This document shows positions 47,783-59,233 of a stretch of 64,000 nucleotides of DNA, piece by piece (positions within the stretch are counted from its first letter, which is position 1; every line of letters begins with the position of its first letter). The notes under the pieces were generated by a model, which saw nothing but the letters and a program-made list of their open reading frames with translations, did no database searches and was not told where the DNA came from. Both the position numbers and the translations under genes were made by a program. This DNA comes from Brachynemurus nebulosus. Lineage: Eukaryota; Arthropoda; Insecta; Neuroptera; Myrmeleontidae. The stretch lies in contig JAPWDM010000022.1 of the NCBI GenBank assembly GCA_035578155.1, forward strand, positions 6,400,783-6,464,782, given 5' to 3'.

Positions 47783-48242
47783 TGTTACGCATGGTAGGGT
47801 AAAATAAGAATAGTCCATAGGTTTATTATAAAAGTATAAAAGTATATTTACAAAGAAATAGACTGGAAATTATAATCTGAACTTAACCTAAGTCTAAAAT
47901 TTAATATATTCCCATGATTTAGGAAGAGCTTACCCGTAACTATTGTAACCCGGGAATGATGATTACAATGGTCGTGAGACCATTGGATCATCCGACCAGC
48001 TAATGCCAATCGTCTGATGATTGTACTGACAAACAGCTGTCCATTTATACCTATGTGCTGACCTGCTTATACATATTAGCTGTGGTCAGCGATTTTGCAT
48101 ATAAATTGGTGTTTGTCACTATAACGTGTTTGTTATTATTTATTAATATTACATAAATATGTATTTCATTACTGTTTATTATTAATACAATAATAAACAA
48201 AATATTTTACTATAATAATAATCAAAACGCCGGTTCGTAACA
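47783..48242 (-). repeat. 5' LTR (460 bp) of the inserted element
   Basis: Pairs with 44793-45358. Contains, on the minus strand, AT-rich U3-like DNA at its start and a TGCATATAAA-type TATA box on the plus strand. It lacks the ~100-bp block present in the other LTR. Confidence 0.85.
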
Positions 48243-48690
48243 GTCTTTAAGATCTGGACAGACAACTAAACAAGGAAATACAAGATCATATTGAATTCCT
48301 TGGACAATCTTTTTCAACATCCAATTGGTTTACCGTCAAATTAATCGCTAGTTTAATAACTGTTTCAGTTCTCATATATGGACTCTACAAATGCGGATTA
48401 TTTTCAATTCTCACATGTTGGCTGCCTAAGTTAAAGACACCAGGATGCTCGAATCCCTGCGTCAACATTTTCAATCAATGTAACAACACACTTCGACACA
48501 CGCAGAAAGGGAACCAGTCGTCCGCTTCCCTTCAGTTGCAACAGCTCCATTATTAGAAGTTGCACAGCCGAAAACCAACGAATATGAAGAACCCAAGAAC
48601 TCAACATCCATAAAAACAACGACTACAAGATGAAAATTCCATTCACAGGCCGAGTTCATTCTGTTTCAACCATAAATTCCATCTTCAAAG
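48243..48690 (+). pseudogene. Errantivirus-type env remnant, C-terminal part
   Basis: Continues the env piece broken at 44792. A frame from about 48250 shows a charged stretch, then a ~22-residue hydrophobic transmembrane segment, then a short Cys-containing tail, as expected for the membrane anchor of an insect retrovirus env. The frame degrades after ~48480. Minus frames at 48431-48659 are shadows. Confidence 0.6.
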
Positions 48691-48982
48691 GGAGGATTGT
48701 GGTGACTCAGTCTACCACATATTTTAAAGGAACATTTCCAAACAGGATGCCAACCAAATTCCTTTTCAGCTTTCTAAACTACGTCATTGTAATGATAATG
48801 TATTTTTAACTTTGACTACGTCATTTTATGATAATTAACTGCATATAAATATAGGTCACCTAATTACCAAAATTAGTTATTAAGTCATTTGTAAGACGGC
48901 ATTATGTTCAAATTATTATTGACAAAATAAAATATATGTATAAAATTTTAACTTAATTGTTTTCCGTAAAAATGCCTAGACA
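48687..48982 (+). mobile_element. Polypurine tract and solo-side 3' LTR of the env-bearing retroelement
   Basis: AAAGGGAGGA (48687-48696) is a polypurine tract, directly followed by TGTGGTGACTCAGTC, the start of an LTR. Inside are a TATAAATATA box (48842-48852) and an AATAAA signal (about 48927). The right edge (about 48982, ...GACA) is uncertain because no 5' LTR exists in the window for comparison. Confidence 0.6.
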
Positions 48983-50300
48983 TCTAAAGTGTTATAACAA
49001 TAAAAACGCCGTGAGCAGCGGAGCCCCATCACGGAAGTCGAATTTTTCCTTTCATCTTCGGTATTGAGTGTCTACAAGCGAAATGTAATTGAAAGTCCAC
49101 AAGCGATTTGTCATTTTGGTGGTTTCAAAACTGATGATGAGTGTCCGGTTGATCGGAGCTTTAAAAAAAGGTTTTAAGTTTTTAAGGGCTGAATCTCAGT
49201 AAATTTCAATTTTGTGCCGATAGCAGTTAACAGGGAAAAAGCAAACACAATTCGTACGAGGGCATTCCTACCCATGCTTATCCGCCAATTGCCTTTGTGT
49301 TTTATTTTTAAATATTAAAAAAGGAACTTAAATAGTAAACTGGAAGGCTTTTATGAAGATATTTTTTCTTTCCAAAAAAATCCAAAATTCCTAATTTATA
49401 AATAAACAGTGACTTGAATAACAGTTTTAAATTACTTAATATGTATGTATTTCATTTGTTATAAAAGTAAATTCACTTTTTTTAAAAATTTTTAAAATTA
49501 CTATTCGCCTACTTGTATTTAGAATAAAAATAATGCATTTAAAACACATTTAACAATAGCATTCAACTTTGATGTAAAAATGGGAGAAGTGGGGGGAAAA
49601 GTAATGTGGACTCCCTAAAAGGTACTAGCTGGATACTAACTGAATACACGTACAAAATTTCAGCCCTCTAGGTTTCCTTAAAGAGTCTCTAGACGTGTTA
49701 GAAAACAAGCAAAAAAATTAAGGAAATATTGGCGTAAAAATCGTGGGGGCAAGGGTTAAAAGTTGAAACCTCCAAAAAACAGTGTCTGGCTATTAGCTTA
49801 ACCTGTACACAAAATTTCAGCCCTCTAGGTTTATTTGGGGAGATTTTGACCCGAACGAAACTGTTAAAAAACAAGAAAAATCATGTTCTTTTGGGTATAA
49901 AAATGGTAAAATATTAAAACCTCCAAAAAGCACAACCTAGGTACGAACTTTATCAACACACCAAATTTCAACCCTCTACGTTAATTCTGGGGGCTGGGGG
50001 CGTGTTAGATCCAGCTAAAATCGGTTTTTTCCCCCTCTACTCCCTCCAAATCATCCTAGGAAGCTGAATTTTGGATATGTTGTAGATAATTCACCGAAAC
50101 ATTATTTCCAACCGGTTTGGAAAAGTTTTATTGTTTTACCGCTCCCCACCACCCCCTTAATAGTTGGGTCGGATCAAAAATTTTCCCAAAATTTGACCCC
50201 ACTTTAATAGTATGAGGTGCCTCGAAAATGAGCCCCACTTACCAAATTTTATCTCTTAATTTCCATAGGGGGGTCCTACACATATTAAAAGGTGGCGGGA
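48983..50300. repeat. Degenerate ~130-bp tandem units
   Basis: AAATTTCARCCCTCTAGGTT-like blocks recur near 49657, 49812 and 49969 with similar spacing. No gene is seen; the segment ends at a (TA)n tract. Confidence 0.5.
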
Positions 50301-50320
50301 ATATATATATATTCCCGCGG

Positions 50321-50411
<91 letters not shown>
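50301..50411. repeat. (TA)n microsatellite with palindromic TTCCCGCGGGAA core
   Basis: ATATATATAT, then TTCCCGCGGGAA (50312-50323), then about 43 AT units. The 12-bp centre is a perfect palindrome. Confidence 0.9.
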
Positions 50412-50413
<2 letters not shown>

Positions 50414-50518
50414 TAGATAGCGCCCGTACTCTCGCCTCTCGCCGTTCTTGTCGTATAGACTGTAAAGTCTAATTTTTTCAAGGAAAAATTCGACTAATAA
50501 CATAATAATAATGTTTAT

Positions 50519-51200
50519 ATGCCAGGAAAAAAATTGTAAAGAACTGGATCGATTTTGAAAATTTTTTCACTATTAATCATTAATGTTAGAAAGCTAAACA
50601 ATTTTAAATGGACTTAAGGTATCTTAGATGAGATCCGTTAGGCTATTGGGGACCTAAAAATGTCAAAAATTAACCTTCAATCGATTTTAAAAATTTTTTC
50701 ACCGTTAGTAAGCTAAAATATTTGAATTAGTTAAATTATTAAATGATGTCCGCAAGACCCTCACGGACTGCCATAAGTTATATGACCCGCCAGGGTCCAT
50801 TGATCCCATAATTGTAAAAAATAAACTAACCGACCAGTTTTGAAAATTTTTTCACTGTCAAAGATCTAAGCTATTTTAGATAGATATAGATTACGTAATG
50901 TAAGGTCCGCCAGGGTCCATGGGACCCAAAAGTGTCAAAAATAAACTAACCGACCGATTTTGAAAATTTTTTCGCTGTTAGAGAGCTAAACTATTTTAGA
51001 TAGATATAGATTACATTATGTAAGGCCCAACAGAGTCCATGGGACCCAGAAGTGTCAAAAATAAAATAACTGACCGATTTTGAAAATTTTTTCACTATTG
51101 CAGAGGTAAATTATTTCAGATAAGCACAACTGTCCTGCGGATGCAAATGCGGTATAGAAAACTATACAACGGGTTTTAAAAATACTTTTACTGTTAGAAA
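50519..51200 (+). mobile_element. Family A repeat, partial copy 3 (middle units)
   Basis: About five tandem units (GATTTTGAAAATTTTTTCAC, CTAAACTATTTTAGATAGAT, GTCCGCCAGGGTCCATGGGA) colinear with 19490-20060 of copy 2. Both ends are missing and it is bounded by (TA)n tracts. Confidence 0.6.
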
Positions 51201-51202
51201 GA

Positions 51203-51210
51203 TTAAATAT

Positions 51211-51306
<96 letters not shown>
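51203..51306. repeat. (TA)n microsatellite between families A and B
   Basis: About 52 TA units joining family A (left) to CCGTGTGAGTTTTTC of family B (right). Confidence 0.95.
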
Positions 51307-51308
<2 letters not shown>

Positions 51309-52085
51309 GTGTGAGTTTTTCAGGAGTTGCCATTTTTATTACAGCCATACCGTTGATTTAATCGAAAAATTGTTCAAATAAGAGTTGTAGATATCGACGG
51401 GGGCAACCAATTGCGATAATCAGGAGCTTTATAGCTCTTATGGTTTTCGAGCTATGATACAAACTTACCTTTTTTTAAATGGAATAGTATACTTATTTGT
51501 TGATAAAAATTATTCAATAAAGCAACAATAACCAAAAATAAAAAAATAAAAATTTTTATTTTAAGTTTTTTTTTCAAATTTTACAACTTTCGCGCTTAAA
51601 AGTGATTTATTTAAGTGAATTTTGGTAAGTTTAAGAGCGCCTACTGCAAACAGGCCTTAATATTACGGAAAATAGCCAGCGGTAATTGTATTTATGTTAC
51701 ATAGATGTCTCTACCGTATAGGTTTATCTAGAGTCCCTATAATAAATAGAGTCGTGACATGTGTTCTCAACGCTGATTGGCATCGGCATTTTCTCTCCAC
51801 AGTTTGCATAAAATACATTAGAAATAAATTAAATATTAACAAAAATCTGAAAAAATCATTTAGTTGAACCTAGAAAGAATAATTAAATTAAAAATTTTTA
51901 ATTGTTCAGTAATTCATAACTTATTAACAATAATTATGTACTCAAAAATATTTACTCAAGCATGTACATAACCTCTCCAATTCTTATATTATCCAAGGAA
52001 TATTTATTGTTATTTTAAAAGGTAATGGTAATTCCACAATTTCAAAATAATTATTTACAATGTAAGTAACGAAAATTTTTATTTC
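51307..52085 (-). repeat. Family B repeat, copy 2
   Basis: Inverted and colinear with three pieces of copy 1: 51307-51550 matches 35330-35568, 51560-52080 matches 32146-32745, and after a hAT interruption 53740-53970 matches 29450-29710. Confidence 0.65.
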
Positions 52086-52134
52086 ATAGGATTCTGTAAA
52101 GCTTTGGTTCAGTTTGGTTTTCAAAAATGCACTT

Positions 52135-53313
52135 AAAATACAAAATGGAAAATGGTTTTGCTGAACATATTTAAAATAGAAAATGGAAAATAGCTATTTA
52201 AAATGGATTATAAAATGCCAAATAGGGTTTCCGATCTCTGGCGAAAAAATCGATCTTGTGGATCGATTGGAATCGTCAAACCAAAAATCGATGCAGAAGA
52301 AAATCGGCTTATAAAAGATCGATCTGACGAAAATCGATGCAATTTTTGTACTTGCAGAAAATAAAAGTTTTAATGAAGTTTCTTATTGGGTCATCACAAA
52401 TCAGTTTGAATTTTCTTTGAAGATGAACTGCTGAATTTAATATGAATAAAATGGTTTCCAGTTTGCGCTAAAAGTGACAACATTAGTTGATATATATTTT
52501 ACAATAATTTTTAAAAAATATCATATTTTTACTAAAAATATCCTAATTTAAATTCGAAAAGATCGATCTTCGATCCCCTAAATGTTTCACGATCTCTGTA
52601 TCGATTTACTCTCCAAAGAATCGATTCGAAAAATCGAAGATCGGAAACCCTAATGCCAAATGCTTTTTTTACTTTAAATTCTATAAATTTTTTTTATCAA
52701 TATTTAAAAAAAAGTTAAGAAAATTTTAAACGTACTGAAATTAACTAAAGGCAGTCTTTTGAGAAAATTTTGTAAAGTTTACATGATATGAAAACGAAAT
52801 TTAACTCTTGAAATATTGTTACTTTAAAATATTGTAAAATTTAATTCAGCCTTGACGTATTCAAACCTTGATTACGCTACAATTGCGACTTCAAAATTAT
52901 GAAAATCATCTGCTTGTAATACAAAACATTTTTTATTGCCGTGTCTTAAAGATAATAGTACACAACTTGAGTACCTAAAGTTTGACTTAAGAGAACTACA
53001 ATTCTAGTAATAAATATACTCCCGTGATTTTGCTACTCCAGTTATAAAAAATTTGAATCAATTAAATAAATTTACATTTAATTTACAATTTGTTAGACTT
53101 CAGATCGTTCAGTTCGAGTTCTATAATTTATGCACATAAATTTGAGTATACATGCATTTTCATTTTTAATGGAAAATAGATTCAAATTTTCTTTTTAAAT
53201 ACAAAATGGAAAATGGTTTGACCGAACTTATTTAAAATAGAAAATGGAAAATGCCATTTTGTATTTTAGATACATATTTCAAATGAAATCATTTTAAATT
53301 GCTCCCAGCCCTG
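52135..53313 (-). mobile_element. hAT remnant related to 21258-23349
   Basis: Repeated ATTTAAAATA / AAAATGGAAAATGG blocks near both ends, and a right end CTCCCAGCCCTG at 53313, match the 21-kb hAT. The other terminus is decayed. It carries a hAT MITE at 52223-52652. Confidence 0.65.
52223..52652. mobile_element. hAT MITE with perfect 8-bp TSD, rich in ATCGAT
   Basis: Ends TAGGGTTTCCGATC are exact inverted repeats, flanked by ATGCCAAA at 52215-52222 and 52653-52660. Multiple AATCGATY / GATCGAT motifs occur in both subterminal regions. Confidence 0.85.
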
Positions 53314-53435
53314 ATCAACAGAAAATTATTTTATTGTAAAATTGTATAACAATTAAGAGAAATTATGATTTTTTAATAAAACAGTAATTTGAATTTACAT
53401 TGTGTATTTATTTTTCTGGAAAAGTGCATTACTAA

Positions 53436-53580
53436 ACCGCGCGAACATATTAGCAAAAATTTAAATAATATAACGTCTACAAGTATCCAAATATGGTAGT
53501 AAACGTTAAATAATTTTGAATTTTTGTTTGCCCGGTTTAATAGTGCACATGCGCGAGAATTTTACCACGAATCGAAGCAG
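53436..53580 (-). mobile_element. Decayed copy of the 15076-15276 MITE
   Basis: AAACCGCGCGAACATATTAG, AACGTCTACAAG and GTGCACATGCGCGAGAATTTTACCAC blocks match the inverse of the 15-kb element; one outer end is lost. Confidence 0.55.
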
Positions 53581-54011
53581 TAGGTAAGGCAGGTAGTAAC
53601 GCAATACCAAGAAAATGATCCACGATCATTTGGTTATAAACTAAAATAACAAAAATTAGCAGTTTTGTAAAATACTAAAATACGCTGCAATAGGGTGTGG
53701 CACACAGCTTCCTCGTACTCGTAAATGCCCAATATATCTTTGTGTAATTTAATATAGGTATATAAATTAATAAAAATAAATAAACGATTCATAAAAAATT
53801 GAGCGAAGTGGGACTAGCAGTAAATAAGATATTGACATTTAATTGGATTTCATGGTAGTGCCGTGGATACTATTCCTCTGAATGCAATGAAATTTCTAGG
53901 GGATTATCTAGGAAGCAGAACGCATAATTTCATAAAAATGAATTGAATAGTTCAGAAGTTATAGTAGCTTTTTCATTTGCTTTTAAATGTAACTGCTTTA
54001 ATTTTAAAGTA

Positions 54012-54051
54012 AACAATAATAATAATAGTAATAATAATAATAATAATAATG
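54012..54051. repeat. (AAT)n microsatellite
   Basis: About 13 AATAAT triplets with one interruption. Confidence 0.9.
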
Positions 54052-54149
54052 ATTTTTATTGCTTAAGAAAATCTTTTACACCAGGGAAGATCATTTAACA
54101 TTTATAAGTAACAACAAATAACAAAAATTATAATAAACAGAAAGTTCAT

Positions 54150-55790
54150 TAAGTGGTAAATACTAGCTCAGTGGTCAAGAGTCCCTATCGCATATAAAAA
54201 TACGTCGTTTAGCTATGGTTTCCAGCCCTCTTATGGTTAATAACGCCGTCATGGGATCACCTCCAGCACTGATATGCTTATTCAAGTACATTTGCCTTTT
54301 AAAAGGATACTTTTTACAATTGAAAAGAAAGTACGTAAGATACTGAGAACTTCGTTACACTGTTGACAAATTTCTTCATGTTTCAGAGTCAGTTTACAGC
54401 CTTTGAAGAAAATTTTTGTACATACACTAGCGGAAACAATTAAAGGATCAAAAAAAAATTCCATATTTTTAGCGATTTTTCAAATGGCTGTATCTTTGTT
54501 AAAAATGGTCGTATTGGAGTCGTAAGTACAGCAATTTAAAGCTTGAAGTTTCTAGTTTTGAAATCATCCAACTCAAAAATTTTCGAAAATTTTTTAAGAA
54601 ATATTTTTTTTTATAAACTTTAAATACTGCTATTGATAAAAATGTGGAAAAAGATGAGAAAATTTTTTTTTCATTTTGTTGAAGATTATGAAAGTTTAAG
54701 ACCAAAAAAATGATCCTTTAATTTTTTTAAAAATTCAATCGAATGAAACAAAAAAACGGCTGGATGGATTAAATTGAAACTCGCTGGGATTTTTGTGGGT
54801 ATATTGAACTGTAAAAGGCACACTTAACATTAATGGTTTTCTCGATATTTTTGATTCAGTGATCGAATTTCCAAAAAGCTACCAAAAGCCCATTTTTTCT
54901 TGATTTTTCAAATTCATGTAGAGCATGGAAAAAATTTTTTTCGGGAAAACAATGGCTAATCCTTCTAGAGAATTTAATCGAGTTTTTAAAACCCATCTCC
55001 AATTTTCTGTGCGATCATTGGTTGCTGAAATATCGATGGTCAAAGACGAAATGATCCTTTTCCATTCAAAGTCCTATAACTCAGTGAGCAGTGGTCATAT
55101 TAAGGCCTTAAAAAAAAACAAATTAAAGCTAAATTAACAATTTATCCGGCCTATGTGGTGGTTAAGTAGGGAAATTTTTTTCCAAGTCCGTGGACCAAAA
55201 AGAAAAAACGAAAAAATTTCGAAAATTTTTTTTTCAGTGTATTTATTAGGATTGAGCGATAGACGTAGCTTTGAAAATTTTTTAGTTGGAAGATTTCAAA
55301 ACTAGAAACTTCAAAGCTTTAAATTTCTGTGCTTACGACTCCGATACGACCATTTTTAACAAAGATACAGCCATTCGAAAAATCGCTAAAAATTTGGAAT
55401 TTTTTTTTGATCCTTTGTTTCCGCTAGTGTATTTTATTTGACATTCGTAACTGACTAACTTCGGTCAGCATTATTTTTGTTTTGAACATGTCCTGCGCTT
55501 CCCACAAATTCTCGTAACCAACTTGGGTGAACTTTTGTTTTAAAGATACAACGCAGTTAGAGTTTTTCTAGGTTCGATCATCACATAGTTCCTTTAGTTT
55601 TGCTTAACATACTTTCGGGATTCTCTCGTCTGTCATATTCAGCAAGTGACACCACCATATCAATATACTTTTTACTATTTTAAATTGCTATTTTCGATTT
55701 GCTTATATTTACTGTCAGCATCTCAACTTTATCTTGTGCATCATTAAAATATGTTCCAAACATGATAAGATCGTCTGGTTTGATTACTAC
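54150..55790 (-). pseudogene. Frameshifted coding remnant of unknown family, split by a MITE
   Basis: Read on the minus strand from about 55788, segments look protein-like although broken: DDLIMFGTYFNDAQDKVEML, a stop, then YIDMVVSLAEYDRRENPES, a frame change, then QKFTQVGYENLWEAQDMFKT, interruption by the element at 54425-55429, and finally LNKHISAGGDPMTALLTIRG near 54280-54240 in yet another frame. The composition is balanced and charged, unlike the surrounding AT noise, so a processed pseudogene or a dead transposon gene is likely. I do not recognise the family. No introns are evident across the fragment, which favours retro-copying, but I see no poly-A tail. Confidence 0.45.
54425..55429. 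mobile_element. Tc1/mariner-like element with ~165-bp TIRs
   Basis: Ends CACTAGCGGAAACAA on both sides (right inverted), flanked by TA at 54423-54424 and 55430-55431. The arms stay ~90% alike for ~165 bp, including AGCGATTTTTCRAATGGCTG and GAAGTTTCTAGTTTTGAAAT. The ...GGATCA start is like Tc1-type TIRs. Internal frames (e.g. 54925-55137) show no transposase DDE features, so it is non-autonomous. Confidence 0.8.
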
Positions 55791-55939
55791 AAAATAAACT
55801 AAGGTTATGAATATTTTTAAAATACATCTTTATCAGACGTATTGTTAAAATACATACCATACATACTTGAAAATTTTTATATTAAAAATATTTTTTTGCT
55901 TTTTTTACTCTTTTTAAAAAAAAAAAAGAGTTTAAAAAT

Positions 55940-56615
55940 TTAACAATTTAAATTTAAAAAAGACCTGTCATTTTATGACAGTTCTACGATCGTATCCAGT
56001 TGCCATCTATGATTTACTTTCAGAGATTTTTAATAATGACATTTTCACATGTACCAGATTTTGATTTCTTTAATATGGTGTACAATTAAATATTACAAAA
56101 ACATTTGTAATTTGATAACTTGTTTAATAAATATTAAGTTGAATATTTGAGGAAAAACTACAAATTATTTTGATAATCAATGTATTTAATTAATAAATTT
56201 TCTGCTACTGTAAGAAGCTAATGTGAATATACCATTACAACTTATTTGGTATTTTTTTTAGTATAAATTCAAAATAAATCGTATGTTTTGCGTTCGGTTA
56301 GACAAACCTTACCACGGATTTTGAAAATTAAAACTTAAAAATGCAATTTCTCAAAAATTTGAAATAAAATAATGAAAATTTTAGCATAATTGGTAGTTTG
56401 AAGTAATAAACTAATTTTTAAGAAACATCTCAACATATGTTTCCATTTGAAAAAAAAAATTTTTTTCTATTCCAAAAAAACCGTGAGTCCTAGAAGTCTG
56501 GAATAATTTTTCGTAAATGGCCCCCTCTCTTTTGAATATATTTTGTATAAACTTTTTTTCGATTAGATGCATATTTTAGGAATAAATCGAATGGCAACTC
56601 CTGAAAAACTCACAC

Positions 56616-56617
<2 letters not shown>
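55940..56617 (-). mobile_element. Family C/B repeat, copy 3
   Basis: 55960-56300 is the inverse of 27700-28082, including the terminal hairpin (CTGTCATTTTATGACAG, 55964-55983). 56589-56617 carries the AATGGCAACTCCTGAAAAAC and CACACGG junction of family B, so families B and C are probably parts of one larger element. Confidence 0.6.

Positions 56618-56677
<60 letters not shown>
56618..56677. repeat. (TA)n microsatellite
   Basis: About 30 TA units after CACACGG, at the same junction as 35569 and 51306. Confidence 0.95.
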
Positions 56678-56683
<6 letters not shown>

Positions 56684-56689
56684 ATAATA

Positions 56690-57352
<663 letters not shown>

Positions 57353-57360
57353 AATAAATA

Positions 57361-57840
57361 TAAATGAGGTCCACCGGGATCTTGCAGATCCGGAAACACC
57401 AGAAATAAGCTACCGAACCGATTCTCAAAATTTTCTCATTGCTAGAGAACTAACTTATTTTAGGTGGATAGCACTATGTTGTACAAAGTCCGTTCGGGGT
57501 CTTGGGTCCCAAATATACCAAAAATAAATTTTGAAATTGATTTTGAAAATTCTTTTACTCTTAGAAAGCTAAACTATTTTAGATGAGTATAAAAATGAAC
57601 TACCCAATCGATTTTGAAAATTTTTTCACCGTCAGAAAGCTAAACTATTTTAAATGGATATATGCGTCAAGCGCCTTATGCGAAAAAGCGCCAAAAATTA
57701 ACTACTCAACTGATTTTGAAAATCTTTTCACTCTTAAAAAGCTGAATTATTTTAAATGGGCACAGGTCTTAGATGAGATCCGCCAGTGCCCAATATTTGG
57801 AAATTCGCTATGTTATGCAGATGCTGCAACAGGGATATTT
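57361..57840 (+). mobile_element. Family A repeat, partial copy 4 (3' part)
   Basis: Colinear with 20160-20473 of copy 2, from GAGGTCCACCGGGATCTTGC to the 3' terminus TTTGGAAATTCGCTATGTTA ... AGGGATATTT. The 97-codon frame at 57583-57876 encodes two copies of the repeat (NYPIDFENFFT / NYSTDFENLFT) and is an artefact. Confidence 0.65.
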
Positions 57841-57859
57841 CTTTTTTTGCTCATCATTT

Positions 57860-58066
57860 GCTTTTTGCAGCGGTAAGGGTGCCAAAAACTTGTGTTAACA
57901 GCGCAAAAATGCAGTGTTGACGTTTTTTTTTTGTTCATCATTTGCTTTTTGCAGGGAAAAATTTAAAAAATATAGATGCGCCAAAACTTTTAATTTGGCA
58001 TTTTTGCCGTGGAGGGCGCCAACAGCAAAGTTTGCCCCCCCCGTCATAACTGTAGATCCGGCCCTG
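57860..58066. mobile_element. Transposon end fragment (CAGGGCCGGATCTACAG)
   Basis: Inverted, the right edge reads CAGGGCCGGATCTACAGTTA followed by a poly-G block, resembling common hAT-type termini. A ~70-bp direct repeat (CATCATTTGCTTTTTGCAG) occurs at 57853 and 57937. No left end found. Confidence 0.4.
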
Positions 58067-58213
58067 TGCATTAGTATTACAGAGTTTTCGTTTTTTTAGT
58101 TTTAGAGCAAGTATCGTTACCTACCTTTCAAAATTCACAAACCTTGGCGAATATGCAATGAGTTTGGCTGCCAATTCCCTTCTTTATATCATGTAAAGTA
58201 CTATCATGAATTA

Positions 58214-58837
58214 AGGTTCATTCATATCTACAGACACTGAACGTCACAGACACGTATCGTGGCAGACACGACATTTTCAAAAGTATTCATATACACAGAC
58301 AATTAGCAGACAGACACAGACAATAGATACGGTAGATACTCTACGTATAGCACGTATATTATTACTCTATGCCCTCTATGGTATCAGTGAATTATATACA
58401 AAAATTAAATTGTAGCAAATCTGACAACGTTATGTGACTTTTATACTAAAGATTTTTCCGAAATTACGTTATTATTGGAAGAGGAATAATTTCATTTCTT
58501 GTTACATGCTTCTTTTGATTGTCGCCAAATTTCTTATCAGTGTGATTGTGGAGAAATGTACATAACCTAATAAATTCGATTAAATATTTGTAATTAAGAT
58601 CTTATATAATTAACATACATTCATACTAGCCGCGCAAAGTCAACAGACACGTTCCAGCACAGAGAAAATATTCTCCTCGAGAGTACTGTGCGAACACTGT
58701 CTGTCACTGTACGTATCCGTGCGCTTACGTTACGCTATAATATGAATACATCCATAAGAAAAGCATTAAACAATATCTGTCGTGTCTGGCACGATACGTG
58801 TCTGTAACGTTCAGTGTCTGTAGATATGAATGGACCT
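58214..58837. mobile_element. 624-bp MITE with long TIRs and TTA duplication
   Basis: Inverted ends AGGTTCATTCATATCTACAG / AGGTCCATTCATATCTACAG extend ~55 bp (ACACTGAACGTYACAGACAC). TTA flanks both sides (58211-58213, 58838-58840), fitting a Harbinger-like target. Many ACAGACAC motifs lie within. A shorter relative is at 8635-8889. The right end lies ~400 bp upstream of the three-exon gene. Confidence 0.75.
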
Positions 58838-59233
58838 TTACATGTATGTATTCACAGACTGAGGCATTCTCATCTCTCATGCTAAAACCAACGAAATACC
58901 ATTACTGTGGAGACAACTAAAAACGGGATAATCTTATCATTTTATTACAATTTTTTAAATATAAATAATAGAATATTTTATAAATAATAATATTTACCAA
59001 AGATGGGATCATTCATAAAACATATTCAAATACATACATATAATATATACATAATTAATTAGTTCATCTTTGTTCATTTTTTCGTACAGATAAAACAATT
59101 TATCTATAAAATGATAAGACACCTGGTTATTATCAAGCAGTGTAATCATAAAATGACTAATTTTCATTACGAAATAATACTGAACAAGTGAACCAAATTT
59201 GTAATTGAATTTTAAGTAAAATAATTCTCAAAA

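Larger units (their letters stand above)
44793..48242 (-). mobile_element. Non-autonomous LTR retrotransposon inserted in env
   Basis: A 3.45-kb unit bounded by LTRs with TGTTACG ... CGTAACA ends and a 4-bp target duplication GTCT (44789-44792, 48243-48246). It is read on the minus strand: after the LTR at 47783-48242, a primer-binding-site-like TGGTAGCCGCGG starts one base inside, and a polypurine tract AGAAGGGAGTG (minus strand, 45359-45371) abuts the LTR at 44793-45358. Internal DNA has no gag-pol domains, only short frames and a 38-bp tandem repeat. That makes it a LARD/TRIM-like derivative that needs proteins from elsewhere. A 4-bp duplication fits Ty3/gypsy. Confidence 0.85.

Noticed and set aside
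57583..57876. 97-codon frame with two NYxxDFENxFT units
   Set aside because: It is family A tandem-repeat DNA, also present at 3.6-4.3, 19.5-20.5 and 50.5-51.2 kb without open frames.
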